Shown one piece after another: positions 1-6,657 of a DNA stretch of 10,910 nt (its first letter is position 1; every line of letters starts with the position of its first letter). The DNA comes from Angelakisella sp. Its GTDB lineage: Bacteria; Bacillota; Clostridia; Oscillospirales; Ruminococcaceae. The stretch spans positions 1-10,910 of the forward strand of contig WSMP01000046.1 in NCBI GenBank assembly GCA_013316495.1, in the 5' to 3' direction. A program made the position numbers and the translations under genes. Under the pieces are notes generated by a model. It ran no database searches, was not told where the DNA came from, and was given only the letters and a program-made list of their open reading frames with translations.

Positions 1-126
1 GTAGAGGTTCAGCCCCACCTCCGCCAGCCCACGGGCGATGGCGGTGGCGTTGGTGTTGACGGTGTTGCCCATCAGCAGTTCGGTGCCAACGCAGAGAATC
101 TCGGCGGTCTTGGTTTTCTGGTTCAC
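1..126 (-). CDS. cinA: CinA, competence/damage-inducible protein A, N-terminal fragment (cut by window edge)
   Basis: Only the first 42 codons are present; the gene continues past the left edge. The translation contains AEILCVGTELLMGNTVNTNA, the hallmark start of the CinA N-terminal MoCF-biosynthesis-like domain (usual form: AEIIAVGTELLLGQIVNTNA). In characterised CinA proteins this domain has ADP-ribose/CoA pyrophosphatase activity and is often followed by an NMN deamidase domain, which cannot be assessed here. The start is GTG at 124-126. It is supported by a G-rich Shine-Dalgarno run (AGGGGGG, 132-138) about five bases upstream, and by the family alignment, which begins a few residues later. 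It follows the hydrolase gene by about 30 bp and is probably in the same transcript as the topoisomerase subunit. In many Firmicutes cinA precedes recA, but that region is outside the window. Confidence 0.9.
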   Translation of the reverse strand, partial: MNQKTKTAEILCVGTELLMGNTVNTNATAIARGLAEVGLNLY

Positions 127-161
127 AAAAGCCCCCCTATTTCCTGTGGATTCTTCTTCAT
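123..161 (-). other. Possible 12-codon coupling ORF between hydrolase and cinA
   Basis: The ATG at 159-161 overlaps the hydrolase TGA (158-160) in an ATGA arrangement. The frame reads MKKNPQEIGGLL and stops at a TGA (123-125) that overlaps the cinA GTG (124-126) in a GTGA arrangement. No Shine-Dalgarno site precedes its ATG, so any translation would have to come from ribosomes that have just terminated on the hydrolase. The frame also contains the cinA ribosome-binding site. It may simply be chance. Confidence 0.15.
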
Positions 162-793
162 TTGCCGCTATCCATAGTATCCGTGCAAAACTCCCGGATA
201 GCCGCCGCCAGCTCCCCTGGCGCGTCTCTATTCACCTCGTGCCCCGCCCCTGATATCTCCCGGACTTTGGCGCCAGGGAGCAGCCCTGCCAGCTCCCTGG
301 CGGCCTTGCGGTTGGCGGCGTCCTTTTCCCCTGTCAGGACCAGCACAGGACAGACCACTTGGCCCAGCTCCCGGCGGAAATCCAGCTCCATCATGGAGGT
401 GGTGAGGCGGATGGTGTCTCCCTTCCCCATCCCGGCCCCGGCAAAGGCTCCTTCCGGCATCAGGCGGAAAAGGAAATTTTGCAGCCGCAGCAGCGTCCGG
501 GGCATTTTATACTGGGGGGCAATGAGCACCAGCCCCGCTATCTTCTCCGGGCGGCGGATGGCATAGTCCAGGGCCAGCACCGCCCCCAGAGAAAGGCCGC
601 AAAGGACGGCTGGTTCTGGGAGGGGTTCCATCCAGCCCTCCAAGGCGGCGTAGAGATTTGGGTAATCCAGTCCCCCTTTGCACAGGCCAAAGAGGTCCGG
701 GCAGGCGGTGTTCGCATCCGGGCCCAGGGCATCAACCACCTTGTTCCAGCTGTCAGGCCCCTGGCCCAGGCCGTGGAGAAAAAGCAGGTTCAT
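158..793 (-). CDS. Alpha/beta hydrolase, small, function unknown
   Basis: This 211-residue protein has the alpha/beta-hydrolase layout. It has an N-terminal strand ending in HGLG (residues 7-10, oxyanion region), a nucleophile elbow GLSLG with Ser68, a candidate acid Asp158 in VLTGEKD, and a candidate catalytic His185 in GAGHE. These residues support an active serine hydrolase, but the substrate cannot be read from sequence. The start is ATG at 791-793, with GGAGG six bases upstream (about 800-804). An in-frame upstream ATG at 901 lies inside the topoisomerase gene and gives an arginine- and tryptophan-rich extension unlike the family, so it was rejected. The gene begins 16 bp after the topoisomerase stop and is probably cotranscribed with it. 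No signal peptide is seen, so it is likely cytoplasmic. Lipase, esterase or thioesterase roles are all possible. Confidence 0.88.
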   Translation of the reverse strand: MNLLFLHGLGQGPDSWNKVVDALGPDANTACPDLFGLCKGGLDYPNLYAALEGWMEPLPEPAVLCGLSLGAVLALDYAIRRPEKIAGLVLIAPQYKMPRTLLRLQNFLFRLMPEGAFAGAGMGKGDTIRLTTSMMELDFRRELGQVVCPVLVLTGEKDAANRKAARELAGLLPGAKVREISGAGHEVNRDAPGELAAAIREFCTDTMDSGK

Positions 794-809
794 GGCTGGC
801 CTCCGTTTC

Positions 810-2792
810 TTACGAAATATCCGCCATCTCCAAATACTGGCTGCCAAACTCGGCGATGTACTCCTTCCGGCCGCTAAGGTTATCCCCCAGCAGCAGGTCA
901 AACATCCGGGCGGTCTCCTCCACGTCGTCGGGCATCACCTTGATGAGCCGCCGGGTCTCCGGGTTCATGGTGGTAAGCCACATCATGTCCGGCTCGTTTT
1001 CACCCAGCCCCTTGGAGCGCTGGAGGCTGTACTTCTGCCCCTCCAGTTCCTTGCAGAGCCGTGTCTTTTCGGCGTCGGAGTAGGCAAAGTAGGTGTCGTC
1101 CCTGGTGGTGATTTCATAGAGGGGGGATTCGGCGATGTAGACATACCCTTCCCGGATGAGGGTGGGGGTGAGGCGGTAGAGCATGGTGAGGATGAGGGTG
1201 CGGATCTGGAAGCCGTCCACGTCGGCATCGGTGCAGATGACCACCTTGTTCCACCGCAGGCCGGAAAGATCGAAGGAGTTGAGGTCCTTGTTGGAGCGGC
1301 TCTCCACCTCCACCCCGCAGCCCAGCACCTTCATCACGTCCACGATGATATCGCTTTTAAAGATGCGGTTGTAATCCGCCTTCAGGCAGTTTAAAATCTT
1401 GCCCCGCACCGGCATGATGGCCTGGAACTCGCTGTCCCGCCCCAGCTTGCAGGAGCCCAGGGCCGAGTCTCCCTCCACGATGTACAGCTCCCGGCGGCTG
1501 GTGTCCCGGCTGCGGCAGTCCACGAACTTCTGGACCCGGTTGGACATATCCAGGGTACCGGCCAGCTTTTTCTTCAGGTTCAGGCGGGTTTTTTCGGCGT
1601 TCTCCCGGCTCCGCTTGTTGATGAGCACCTGTTCGGCAATGCGGGCGGCGTCGTCCGGGTTTTCGATGAAGTAAACCTCCAGCTGGTGCTTTAAAAACTC
1701 GGTCATGCACTCCTGGATGAACTTGTTGGTGATGGATTTTTTGGTCTGGTTTTCGTAGCTGGTTTGGGTGGAGAAGCTGGAGGAAACCAGCACCAGGCAG
1801 TCCTCCACGTCCTGGTAGCTGATTTTCCCCTCGTTTTTCAGGTACTTCCCCGCCGCCTTTAGCCAGGCGTCGATCTGGTAGACCAGGGCGGCTTTCACCG
1901 CCTTTTCCGGGCTGCCGCCGTGCTCCAGGTGGCTGGAATTGTGGTAGTATTCTGTCAGGGAGAGCTTGTTGGAAAAGCAGAGGGCCACCCCCAGCTTCAC
2001 CCGGTAGTCCGGCTTGTCCGCCCGGTCCCGGCCGGTGCGCTCCGCCGTCCAGAACTGCACCGGGGTCAGGGTCTGTCCTCCGGCCAACTCCTCCACATAG
2101 TCCCGGATGCCGTTTTCGTAATAATAGGTGGTCTCCGCAAAGCCCTTCCCCTCCTGGACCCGGAGCAGAAACTGGATGCCGGGGTTCACCACCGCCTGGC
2201 GCTTCAGGACATCCTGGAAGTAGGCCGCGGGGATGTCGATATCGGTGAACACCTCCAGGTCCGGCTTCCAGCGGATGCGGGTGCCGGTCTTTTTGCCGGA
2301 GGCGGGGGCCTTTTGCAGCCCCCCGATGTTCTCCCCCTTTTCAAAGTGGAGGTCATACTGGAAGCCGTCCCGGAGAATCTGCACGTCCATGTATTCAGAG
2401 GCGTACTGGGTGGCGCAGGAACCCAGGCCGTTAAGGCCCAGGGAGTATTCGTAATCCCCCTCGGCGTCATACTTGCCCCCGGCGTAGAGCTCGCAGAAGA
2501 CCAGCTCCCAGTTATAGCGCTCCTCCTTGGGGTTGTAGTCCACCGGGCAGCCCCGGCCGAAGTCCTGGACCTCGATGGAGCCATCGGCGTACTTGGTGAG
2601 GACAATTTTTTTCCCGTAGCCGGAGCGGGCCTCGTCGATGGCGTTGGATAAAATCTCGAAGGCGGAATGCTGGCACCCTTCGATGCCGTCCGAGCCGAAG
2701 ATGACCCCTGGCCGCTTTCGGACCCGGTCCGCCCCTTTCAGGGAAGAAATGCTTTCGTTATCATAAGTTCTGCTTTTGGCTTTTGCCGCCAT
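810..2792 (-). CDS. Divergent type IIA DNA topoisomerase subunit B (GyrB/ParE-like)
   Basis: A 660-residue ATPase/strand-passage subunit. The GHKL ATPase domain shows the N-box EILSNAIDEA (Glu46, Asn50), DFGRG (Asp77) and the glycine loop LGLNGLGS (118-125), followed by GT-x-I-x-W-KPD near 170-178. The transducer domain has ENQTKKS (347-353), equivalent to the QTK loop. The Toprim domain has ELYIVEGDSALGS (Glu440) and CTDADVDG (Asp522, Asp524, Asp526). The C-terminal part has SKGLGENEPD, PETRRLIKV and GDNLSGRKEYI. All catalytic landmarks are present, but many surrounding residues differ from ordinary GyrB (for example DFGRG for DNGRG and GLNGLGS for GLHGVGA). It is therefore probably a second, ParE-like enzyme rather than housekeeping gyrase. 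The start ATG at 2790-2792 has GGAGG six bases upstream; an ATG at 2834 would add a poor basic leader. No A subunit is adjacent. It heads a unit with a hydrolase and cinA. Confidence 0.9.
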   Translation of the reverse strand: MAAKAKSRTYDNESISSLKGADRVRKRPGVIFGSDGIEGCQHSAFEILSNAIDEARSGYGKKIVLTKYADGSIEVQDFGRGCPVDYNPKEERYNWELVFCELYAGGKYDAEGDYEYSLGLNGLGSCATQYASEYMDVQILRDGFQYDLHFEKGENIGGLQKAPASGKKTGTRIRWKPDLEVFTDIDIPAAYFQDVLKRQAVVNPGIQFLLRVQEGKGFAETTYYYENGIRDYVEELAGGQTLTPVQFWTAERTGRDRADKPDYRVKLGVALCFSNKLSLTEYYHNSSHLEHGGSPEKAVKAALVYQIDAWLKAAGKYLKNEGKISYQDVEDCLVLVSSSFSTQTSYENQTKKSITNKFIQECMTEFLKHQLEVYFIENPDDAARIAEQVLINKRSRENAEKTRLNLKKKLAGTLDMSNRVQKFVDCRSRDTSRRELYIVEGDSALGSCKLGRDSEFQAIMPVRGKILNCLKADYNRIFKSDIIVDVMKVLGCGVEVESRSNKDLNSFDLSGLRWNKVVICTDADVDGFQIRTLILTMLYRLTPTLIREGYVYIAESPLYEITTRDDTYFAYSDAEKTRLCKELEGQKYSLQRSKGLGENEPDMMWLTTMNPETRRLIKVMPDDVEETARMFDLLLGDNLSGRKEYIAEFGSQYLEMADIS

Positions 2793-2849
2793 GTCGTTCC
2801 TCCGTGACCTCCTGCCCCTTTTGGGGACAGGCATATTTTGCTAGGTTAT
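2793..2849 (-). promoter_or_regulatory. Topoisomerase leader with tandem Shine-Dalgarno sites and a hairpin
   Basis: Transcribed leader between the promoter and the topoisomerase ATG. It has two ribosome-binding-like sites: AGGAGGT at 2807-2813 (14 bases from the ATG) and GGAGG at 2799-2803 (six bases). A short stem-loop at 2811-2831 pairs CCTG with CAGG and CCCC with GGGG around an AAAA loop with one bulged base. Its 3' arm runs into the distal AGGAGGT, so folding could mask that site. The segment at 2801-2818 is nearly identical to one in front of the bactofilin gene (see findings). Confidence 0.5.
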
Positions 2850-2879
2850 AGTATCCACCATTCTATACCGGCTTGTCAA
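2850..2879 (-). promoter_or_regulatory. Sigma-A-type promoter for the topoisomerase-hydrolase-cinA unit
   Basis: Perfect -35 TTGACA at 2874-2879 and a -10-like GATACT at 2850-2855, with an 18-bp spacer, on the minus strand. It lies in the 118-bp gap after the exporter genes and about 57 bp before the topoisomerase ATG. The -10 matches the consensus at four of six positions. Other registers (GGATAC with a 17-bp spacer) are possible, so the exact start site is uncertain. I see no intrinsic terminator between the exporter genes and this promoter. Confidence 0.65.
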
Positions 2880-2910
2880 GGGGAATCCGCCCTTCTTCCG
2901 TCTGCACCGA

Positions 2911-3384
2911 TTATTTTTCCCCGCCCAAATGGCGGTTCTTCGGGGCTCGCCCCTCCCGAAGCAGGCGGGTGATGGAGGAGACCAGCAGGATGCCCACCGC
3001 CACCGCCCCGGCGACGCCGAAGGTGTGGATGCCGGTGGTGAGGAAAAGCTCCGTATCCCCGCTGAGACAGTATTCCATGGTGTAGTAGATGCCCCCGCCG
3101 GGTACAAAGGGGAGGATGCCCACCACCAAAAAGCCGGTAGCCGGGGCCTTCATCAGCCGGGCCATCACCTCGGCATAGGCCGCCACCGCCACCGCCCCGG
3201 CAAAATACTGGACGATGTCGCTGCCGGTAAAGGCGCAAAGCAGGCAGGCCGCCCACCCCACGCCGCCCCCCAGGGAGGATACCACCATCAGCTTTCCGTG
3301 GTGGTTGAGGACCAGGCAAAAGGCCACACAGGCCATCACCGCGTAAAAGCAAGGCAGAAGCAGGCCGGTGAAAATTTCCATCAT
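2911..3384 (-). CDS. Threonine/serine exporter family, small membrane subunit (ThrE_2 / YjjB-like)
   Basis: A 157-residue, very hydrophobic protein with about four to five predicted membrane helices. It matches the C-terminal half of ThrE-type exporters, which occurs as a separate gene in many bacteria (E. coli YjjB is also 157 residues). Recognisable pieces are the N-terminal helix with CFYAVMACVAFCL, the central PATGFLVVGILPFVPGGGIY, and a final glycine/valine-rich helix before a basic tail. The start ATG at 3382-3384 overlaps the stop of the upstream partner (ATGA), and GGGAGG precedes it by about six bases. A second Met codon follows immediately. With its partner it should form one inner-membrane exporter. 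ThrE exports threonine and serine in Corynebacterium, while YjjP-YjjB exports succinate in E. coli, so the substrate here is open. Confidence 0.9.
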   Translation of the reverse strand: MMEIFTGLLLPCFYAVMACVAFCLVLNHHGKLMVVSSLGGGVGWAACLLCAFTGSDIVQYFAGAVAVAAYAEVMARLMKAPATGFLVVGILPFVPGGGIYYTMEYCLSGDTELFLTTGIHTFGVAGAVAVGILLVSSITRLLREGRAPKNRHLGGEK

Positions 3385-4142
3385 GCCGCACCTCCCAGAA
3401 GAGAGAGGGCGATACCGGCCCCCAAGGCCAGGGCGGTGGCGGTGAGGAGGGATTCGGTGAGCTTGGTGATACCGGCGAAAAGGTCCCCCTCCAGTACATC
3501 CCGCATAAAGTTGGTGATAGCCACCCCCGGCACCAGTCCCATAAAGGCCCCGATGATGATTTTATCCAGGTTCTGCCCCACCCCCAGACGCACCCCGGCA
3601 ATGGCCGTCAAAGCGGCCAGAAAGCTGCACGCCCCGTTGACAAAAAAGCTGTTGGCCCGGTGCCGCTCCATGGGGTATTTGGCAAAGAAGATCACCGCCC
3701 CCGCCACCAGGGAGCAAAGCGCATCGGCGGCGGTCCCTTTAAAGAGCAGGGTGAAGAAGGCGGCCACAAAGGCAAAGCCCGCCAGCTGAAGCAGAGGGGA
3801 ATACCCCTTGGCCTCCGCCAGCCGGGCGAGGCTGCCGTCCACCTCCGGGAAGGGGGGCGTTCCCTGGCAGACGGCGCGGCAGAGGCTGTTCAGCTGGTCC
3901 ACCTGCCAAAGGTTGGTCCCCCGGCGGTAGAGCCGCCGCACCCGCGTGTGGGAGTGTCCCTCCGGGTCGCAGAGGGAGACGATGAGCAGGCTGGGGATGG
4001 CGAAAATCTCGCAGCTGTCCGCCCCGTAGGCCCGGCAGAGCCGCTGGAGGGAATCCTCCACCCGGTAGGCCTCCGCCCCGCTTTCCAGCATCCGCAGCCC
4101 CATGGTGGAGGCGGTATTGAGAAGCGCGTCGTAATCAATCAA
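3381..4142 (-). CDS. Threonine/serine exporter family, large subunit (ThrE N-terminal domain / YjjP-like)
   Basis: A 253-residue protein, close to E. coli YjjP in length. The soluble N-terminal part carries the family signature MLESGAEAYRVEDSLQRLC (residues 18-36), then AIPSLLIVSL. From about residue 118 there are roughly five membrane helices, including the conserved GLVPGVAITNFMRDVLEGD. The start is TTG at 4140-4142. It is chosen because a perfect AAGGAGG (4151-4157) sits eight bases upstream and the family alignment begins right there; no ATG or GTG fits as well. It overlaps the small subunit gene by four bases, which suggests coupled, equimolar production of the two parts. The likely role is efflux of a small metabolite such as threonine, serine or a dicarboxylate from the cytoplasm. 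Expression may come from a weak promoter in the preceding gap or by read-through from the methyltransferase gene. Confidence 0.92.
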   Translation of the reverse strand: MIDYDALLNTASTMGLRMLESGAEAYRVEDSLQRLCRAYGADSCEIFAIPSLLIVSLCDPEGHSHTRVRRLYRRGTNLWQVDQLNSLCRAVCQGTPPFPEVDGSLARLAEAKGYSPLLQLAGFAFVAAFFTLLFKGTAADALCSLVAGAVIFFAKYPMERHRANSFFVNGACSFLAALTAIAGVRLGVGQNLDKIIIGAFMGLVPGVAITNFMRDVLEGDLFAGITKLTESLLTATALALGAGIALSLLGGAA

Positions 4143-4239
4143 ATCGGGTTCCTCCTTGGGAAGGGTGTTGTGGCGATGGGATTATGGAAATCTCCCCTGC
4201 CTCTTTTATGGGAAAGCAGGGTATGCAAAAAGTGCTTTT
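4143..4239 (-). promoter_or_regulatory. Gap between methyltransferase and exporter genes; weak promoter candidate
   Basis: A 97-bp intergenic stretch. It contains an imperfect stem (CCCTGC/GCAGGG, 4195-4221) without a T-run on the minus strand, so it is not a convincing terminator. A CATAAT hexamer downstream of that stem (near 4183-4188) resembles a -10 box, but no good -35 lies 16-18 bases upstream. The AAGGAGG ribosome-binding site for the exporter gene is at 4151-4157. Whether the exporter has its own promoter cannot be decided from this sequence. Confidence 0.25.
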
Positions 4240-5472
4240 TTACACCACCTGGAAGAGGTAAAACTTCAGGTAATTCGTCTCCGGCACGTTCCAAAGGATG
4301 GGGTGGTCGGGGGATTGCTGCCGGGCCTCGATTTGACGCAGCTCCACAGCGGCGTCCCGCGCAGCACAGCGGAGCATCCCCTCAAAAAGCTCCGGTGTGG
4401 CAAAGTGGGAGCAGGAGCAGGTAGCCAGATACCCGCCCCTTGGCAGCAGCTTCATGGCGCGGTAGTTCAGCTCCTTGTACCCCCGCATGGCGGACTGCAC
4501 CGTTTTGCGGGATTTGGTGAAGGCGGGAGGGTCCAGGATGATGTAGTCATAGGGGGCCTTCCCCGGCCGGCTCTCCAGCTCCGGCAGCAGGTCGAAGATA
4601 TTGGCAGCCAAAGGGGTGACCACCTGGGAAAGGCCGTTGAGGGCGGCGTTTTCCCCCACCAGCTCCACCGCTGCCTGGGAGATATCCACCGCCGTCACCG
4701 CCGCCGCGCCCCCCTTGGCGCAGTTCAGGGCGAAGGAACCGGTGTGGGTGAAGCAGTCCAGCACCCGCCGCCCCCTGGCCAGCCGGGCAGCCGCCTGGCG
4801 GTTCCACTTCTGGTCCAGGAAGAAGCCGGTCTTCTGGCCGTTTTCAAAATCCACCTGGTAGCGGATGCCGTTTTCGGTGATGACAGTGCGGGTACTCTCC
4901 GGGGTTGGCAGGCCGGGGATGGGAAAAAAGCCCTTCCCCTCCTGGAGGCCCTCCAGCTCCCGAATCGCCACATCGTTGCGCTCGTAGACGCCCCGGATGT
5001 TCTCCCCCTCTTGGGTGAGGATGCGATGCAGCAGCGGGAAGAGGAGGGATTTCATCCCCTCCATCCCCCTGGAAAGGGTTTGGGTCACCAGGATGTCTCC
5101 AAAGCGGTCCACTGTCAGCCCCGGAAAAAAATCCGCCTCCCCAAAAATCAGGCGGCAGCAGCAAAACTGCTCCCCCATCACCGTCCGGCGGTAATCCACC
5201 GCGTGGCGCAGCCGCCGCTCCCAAAAGGCTTCGTCGAAGGTGTCGTTGGCGTTTTTGGAGATGATCCGCACCCGTATCTTGCTTTTAAGGCAGACAAAGC
5301 CGGTGCCCAGGTACTTTCCGCCCTGGCTCACCACGTCTGCCAGCCCTCCGTCGGGGAGGGGGTCGCTTTGGGGCAGCACCTCGGTGCCGTAAACCCAGGG
5401 ATGCCCGCTTTGGACGGCGCGCTCCCCCTTGGGGGTGAGCACCGCTTTGGGATAATTTCGCGTCTGTTTCAT
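4240..5472 (-). CDS. Class I SAM-dependent rRNA cytosine-C5 methyltransferase, RlmI-like
   Basis: A 410-residue protein with the RlmI/YccW layout (E. coli RlmI is 396 residues and makes m5C1962 in 23S rRNA). The N-terminal PUA domain (about residues 3-75) opens with LTPKGERAVQSGHPWVY. A middle domain contains FPGLTVDRFGD (116-126) and the family motif NGQKTGFFLDQ (211-221). The Rossmann methyltransferase core has VLDCFTHTGSFALNCA (237-252, SAM-binding motif I), AVDISQ, LDPPAFTKS (313-321) and TCSCSH (351-356). The start ATG (5470-5472) overlaps the stop of the preceding reductase gene as ATGA. The frame stays open upstream to 5826, but that stretch only shadows the reductase gene. Three consecutive Cys (104-106) sit in a usually Cys-poor segment. 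Target base and position are inferred from the family. Confidence 0.88.
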   Translation of the reverse strand: MKQTRNYPKAVLTPKGERAVQSGHPWVYGTEVLPQSDPLPDGGLADVVSQGGKYLGTGFVCLKSKIRVRIISKNANDTFDEAFWERRLRHAVDYRRTVMGEQFCCCRLIFGEADFFPGLTVDRFGDILVTQTLSRGMEGMKSLLFPLLHRILTQEGENIRGVYERNDVAIRELEGLQEGKGFFPIPGLPTPESTRTVITENGIRYQVDFENGQKTGFFLDQKWNRQAAARLARGRRVLDCFTHTGSFALNCAKGGAAAVTAVDISQAAVELVGENAALNGLSQVVTPLAANIFDLLPELESRPGKAPYDYIILDPPAFTKSRKTVQSAMRGYKELNYRAMKLLPRGGYLATCSCSHFATPELFEGMLRCAARDAAVELRQIEARQQSPDHPILWNVPETNYLKFYLFQVV

Positions 5473-5954
5473 AGGCAAGCCTCCTCCAGCAACCGGGCGA
5501 TGGGCAGCAGCCCCGCAAGGTCCTCTTCGGTGAACCGGCCGGGAAGGGGGCTGTCCAGGTCCAGCACCCCCGCCACCTCCCCGCCGGGGGCGAGGAAGGG
5601 AATCACCAGCTCCGACCGGGAGGCCCCGTCGCAGGGGATATGCCCCGGAAAGGCGTGGACGTCGGGGACTACCTGGGGCTTTTTCTCCGCCGCCGCCCTG
5701 CCGCAGACTCCCTTCCCCCACCCGATGCGGACACAGGCGGGCTTGCCCTGGAAGGGGCCCAGCACCAGCTCCTCCCCCATCCGGCGGTAAAAGCCCGCCC
5801 AGTTTATCTCCGGCAGGGCCTGCCAAAGCAGGGCGGAAAGGTTCGCCATCCTAGCAATGGGCTCCCGCTCCCCCTCCACCAGGGCCGCTGCCTGCTCCGC
5901 CAGCAGGGGATACAGTTGGGCCTTCCTGGGGGGCCATGTAAACTCCTGGTACAT
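5469..5954 (-). CDS. msrC: Free methionine-(R)-sulfoxide reductase (GAF-domain fRMsr)
   Basis: A 161-residue single GAF domain. It reduces free L-methionine-(R)-sulfoxide to methionine, normally using thioredoxin-like reductants, as part of oxidative-damage repair in the cytoplasm. The family signatures are continuous: NWAGFY (51-56), LGPFQGKPACVRI (65-77), GKGVCG (80-85), VPDVHAFPGHIPCD (96-109) and SRSELVIPF (112-120). The three redox-active Cys are at 74, 84 and 108; their spacing of 10 and 24 matches E. coli Cys84, Cys94 and Cys118, so an active enzyme is expected. The start ATG at 5952-5954 lies two bases after the hydrolase stop, with AGGAGGT just upstream in the hydrolase end. It overlaps the methyltransferase gene by four bases. 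Both junctions indicate coupled translation in one operon. Confidence 0.95.
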   Translation of the reverse strand: MYQEFTWPPRKAQLYPLLAEQAAALVEGEREPIARMANLSALLWQALPEINWAGFYRRMGEELVLGPFQGKPACVRIGWGKGVCGRAAAEKKPQVVPDVHAFPGHIPCDGASRSELVIPFLAPGGEVAGVLDLDSPLPGRFTEEDLAGLLPIARLLEEACL

Positions 5955-5956
5955 TG

Positions 5957-6655
5957 TTAAACCTCCTGGGGGAGCCTGTCCAAAAACCGCTCCACCGCTT
6001 TGTTGAAAAGTCCGCTCTGCTTTGCGGCAATAAAATGGTCCCCCTCCACCAGCGCCAGGCGGCTGCCGGGGATGCTCCGGTGGATAAGCCGTGTGTGGCT
6101 CTCCGCAATCATGTCCCGTGTTCCGGCAATGACCAAGGTGGGCACCTGGAGGGCAGCCAGGGCGGCGGGGGGGATGTCCGGCTGCTCCACCATCAGGGCC
6201 AGCAGCTCCCGCTTGGGGACGGCCTTGGGGTCCAGCCGGGCCAAAAGGGAGGCGGCGTGATACCCCAGGATAATGGGAAGCTGCACCCGCCGCTTCACCC
6301 CGCCGGGGAAGAGATTGGCCCCGTTGAGGATAAGGCTGCGCAGCCGCGCCGGGTACCGCAGGGCAAAGGTGAGAGCGATATTCCCCCCGTCGCTGAACCC
6401 CAGCAGGTGCACCCGGTCCAGCCCCCGCTGGTCCAAAAAGTCCCGCAGGTCCTCCGCAAAGGTCCCTATGGTGAAAGGGGCGCTCCCCCTTGGGGACCGG
6501 CCATGGCCGCGGGTATCCACCGCCATCACCCGGTATTTACCGGAAAAACAGGCCATCTGGTGCCGGAAATAGGAGCCGTCCTCCCCATTGCCGTGGAGGA
6601 GCACCAGCGGCTCTCCATGGCCTCGCTCCTCCCAATGCAGCTGGATGCTATCCAT
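5957..6655 (-). CDS. Alpha/beta-fold hydrolase
   Basis: A 232-residue protein with a complete apparent catalytic set. It has LVLLHGNGEDG (17-27, oxyanion region), DTRGHGRS (47-54), the nucleophile elbow GFSDGG with Ser88, a candidate acid Asp181 in AGTRD, and His207 in VEGDHF. The order and spacing match the classical alpha/beta-hydrolase family that includes esterases, C-C hydrolases and lactonases; the substrate is not predictable. I chose ATG at 6653-6655, two bases after the upstream stop, because GGGAGG lies about ten bases before it and the fold begins immediately. An in-frame ATG at 6673 would add six residues and has no clear ribosome site. It sits between the MGMT-like gene and the methionine-sulfoxide reductase, but this gives no direct clue to its reaction. 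No signal peptide is visible. Confidence 0.9.
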   Translation of the reverse strand: MDSIQLHWEERGHGEPLVLLHGNGEDGSYFRHQMACFSGKYRVMAVDTRGHGRSPRGSAPFTIGTFAEDLRDFLDQRGLDRVHLLGFSDGGNIALTFALRYPARLRSLILNGANLFPGGVKRRVQLPIILGYHAASLLARLDPKAVPKRELLALMVEQPDIPPAALAALQVPTLVIAGTRDMIAESHTRLIHRSIPGSRLALVEGDHFIAAKQSGLFNKAVERFLDRLPQEV

Positions 6656-6657
6656 CT

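Noticed and set aside
2811..2831. CCCC-AAAA-GGGG hairpin as a riboswitch or attenuator before the topoisomerase
   Set aside because: It is too small for a known riboswitch and has no T-run for termination. It is kept only as a possible modulator of ribosome access.
2911..2940. CCGCC/GGCGG hairpin at the end of the small exporter gene as a terminator
   Set aside because: On the minus strand it is followed by an A-rich run rather than T residues, and the stem lies within the coding end.
4195..4221. CCCTGC/GCAGGG hairpin as a terminator after the RlmI-like gene
   Set aside because: The stem is short and interrupted, and no T-run follows on the minus strand.
4156..5790. Long plus-strand frame of 544 codons opposite the RlmI-like and fRMsr genes
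   Set aside because: It is a mirror of GC-rich coding on the minus strand. It is rich in Gly, His, Pro and Gln, shows no family motifs, and lies over two genes with strong conserved motifs.
5473..5826. Upstream extension of the RlmI-like frame to 528 residues
   Set aside because: The extra 118 residues are Gly, Pro and Arg rich and overlap the reductase gene. The ATG at 5472 has the ATGA junction and matches the family start.
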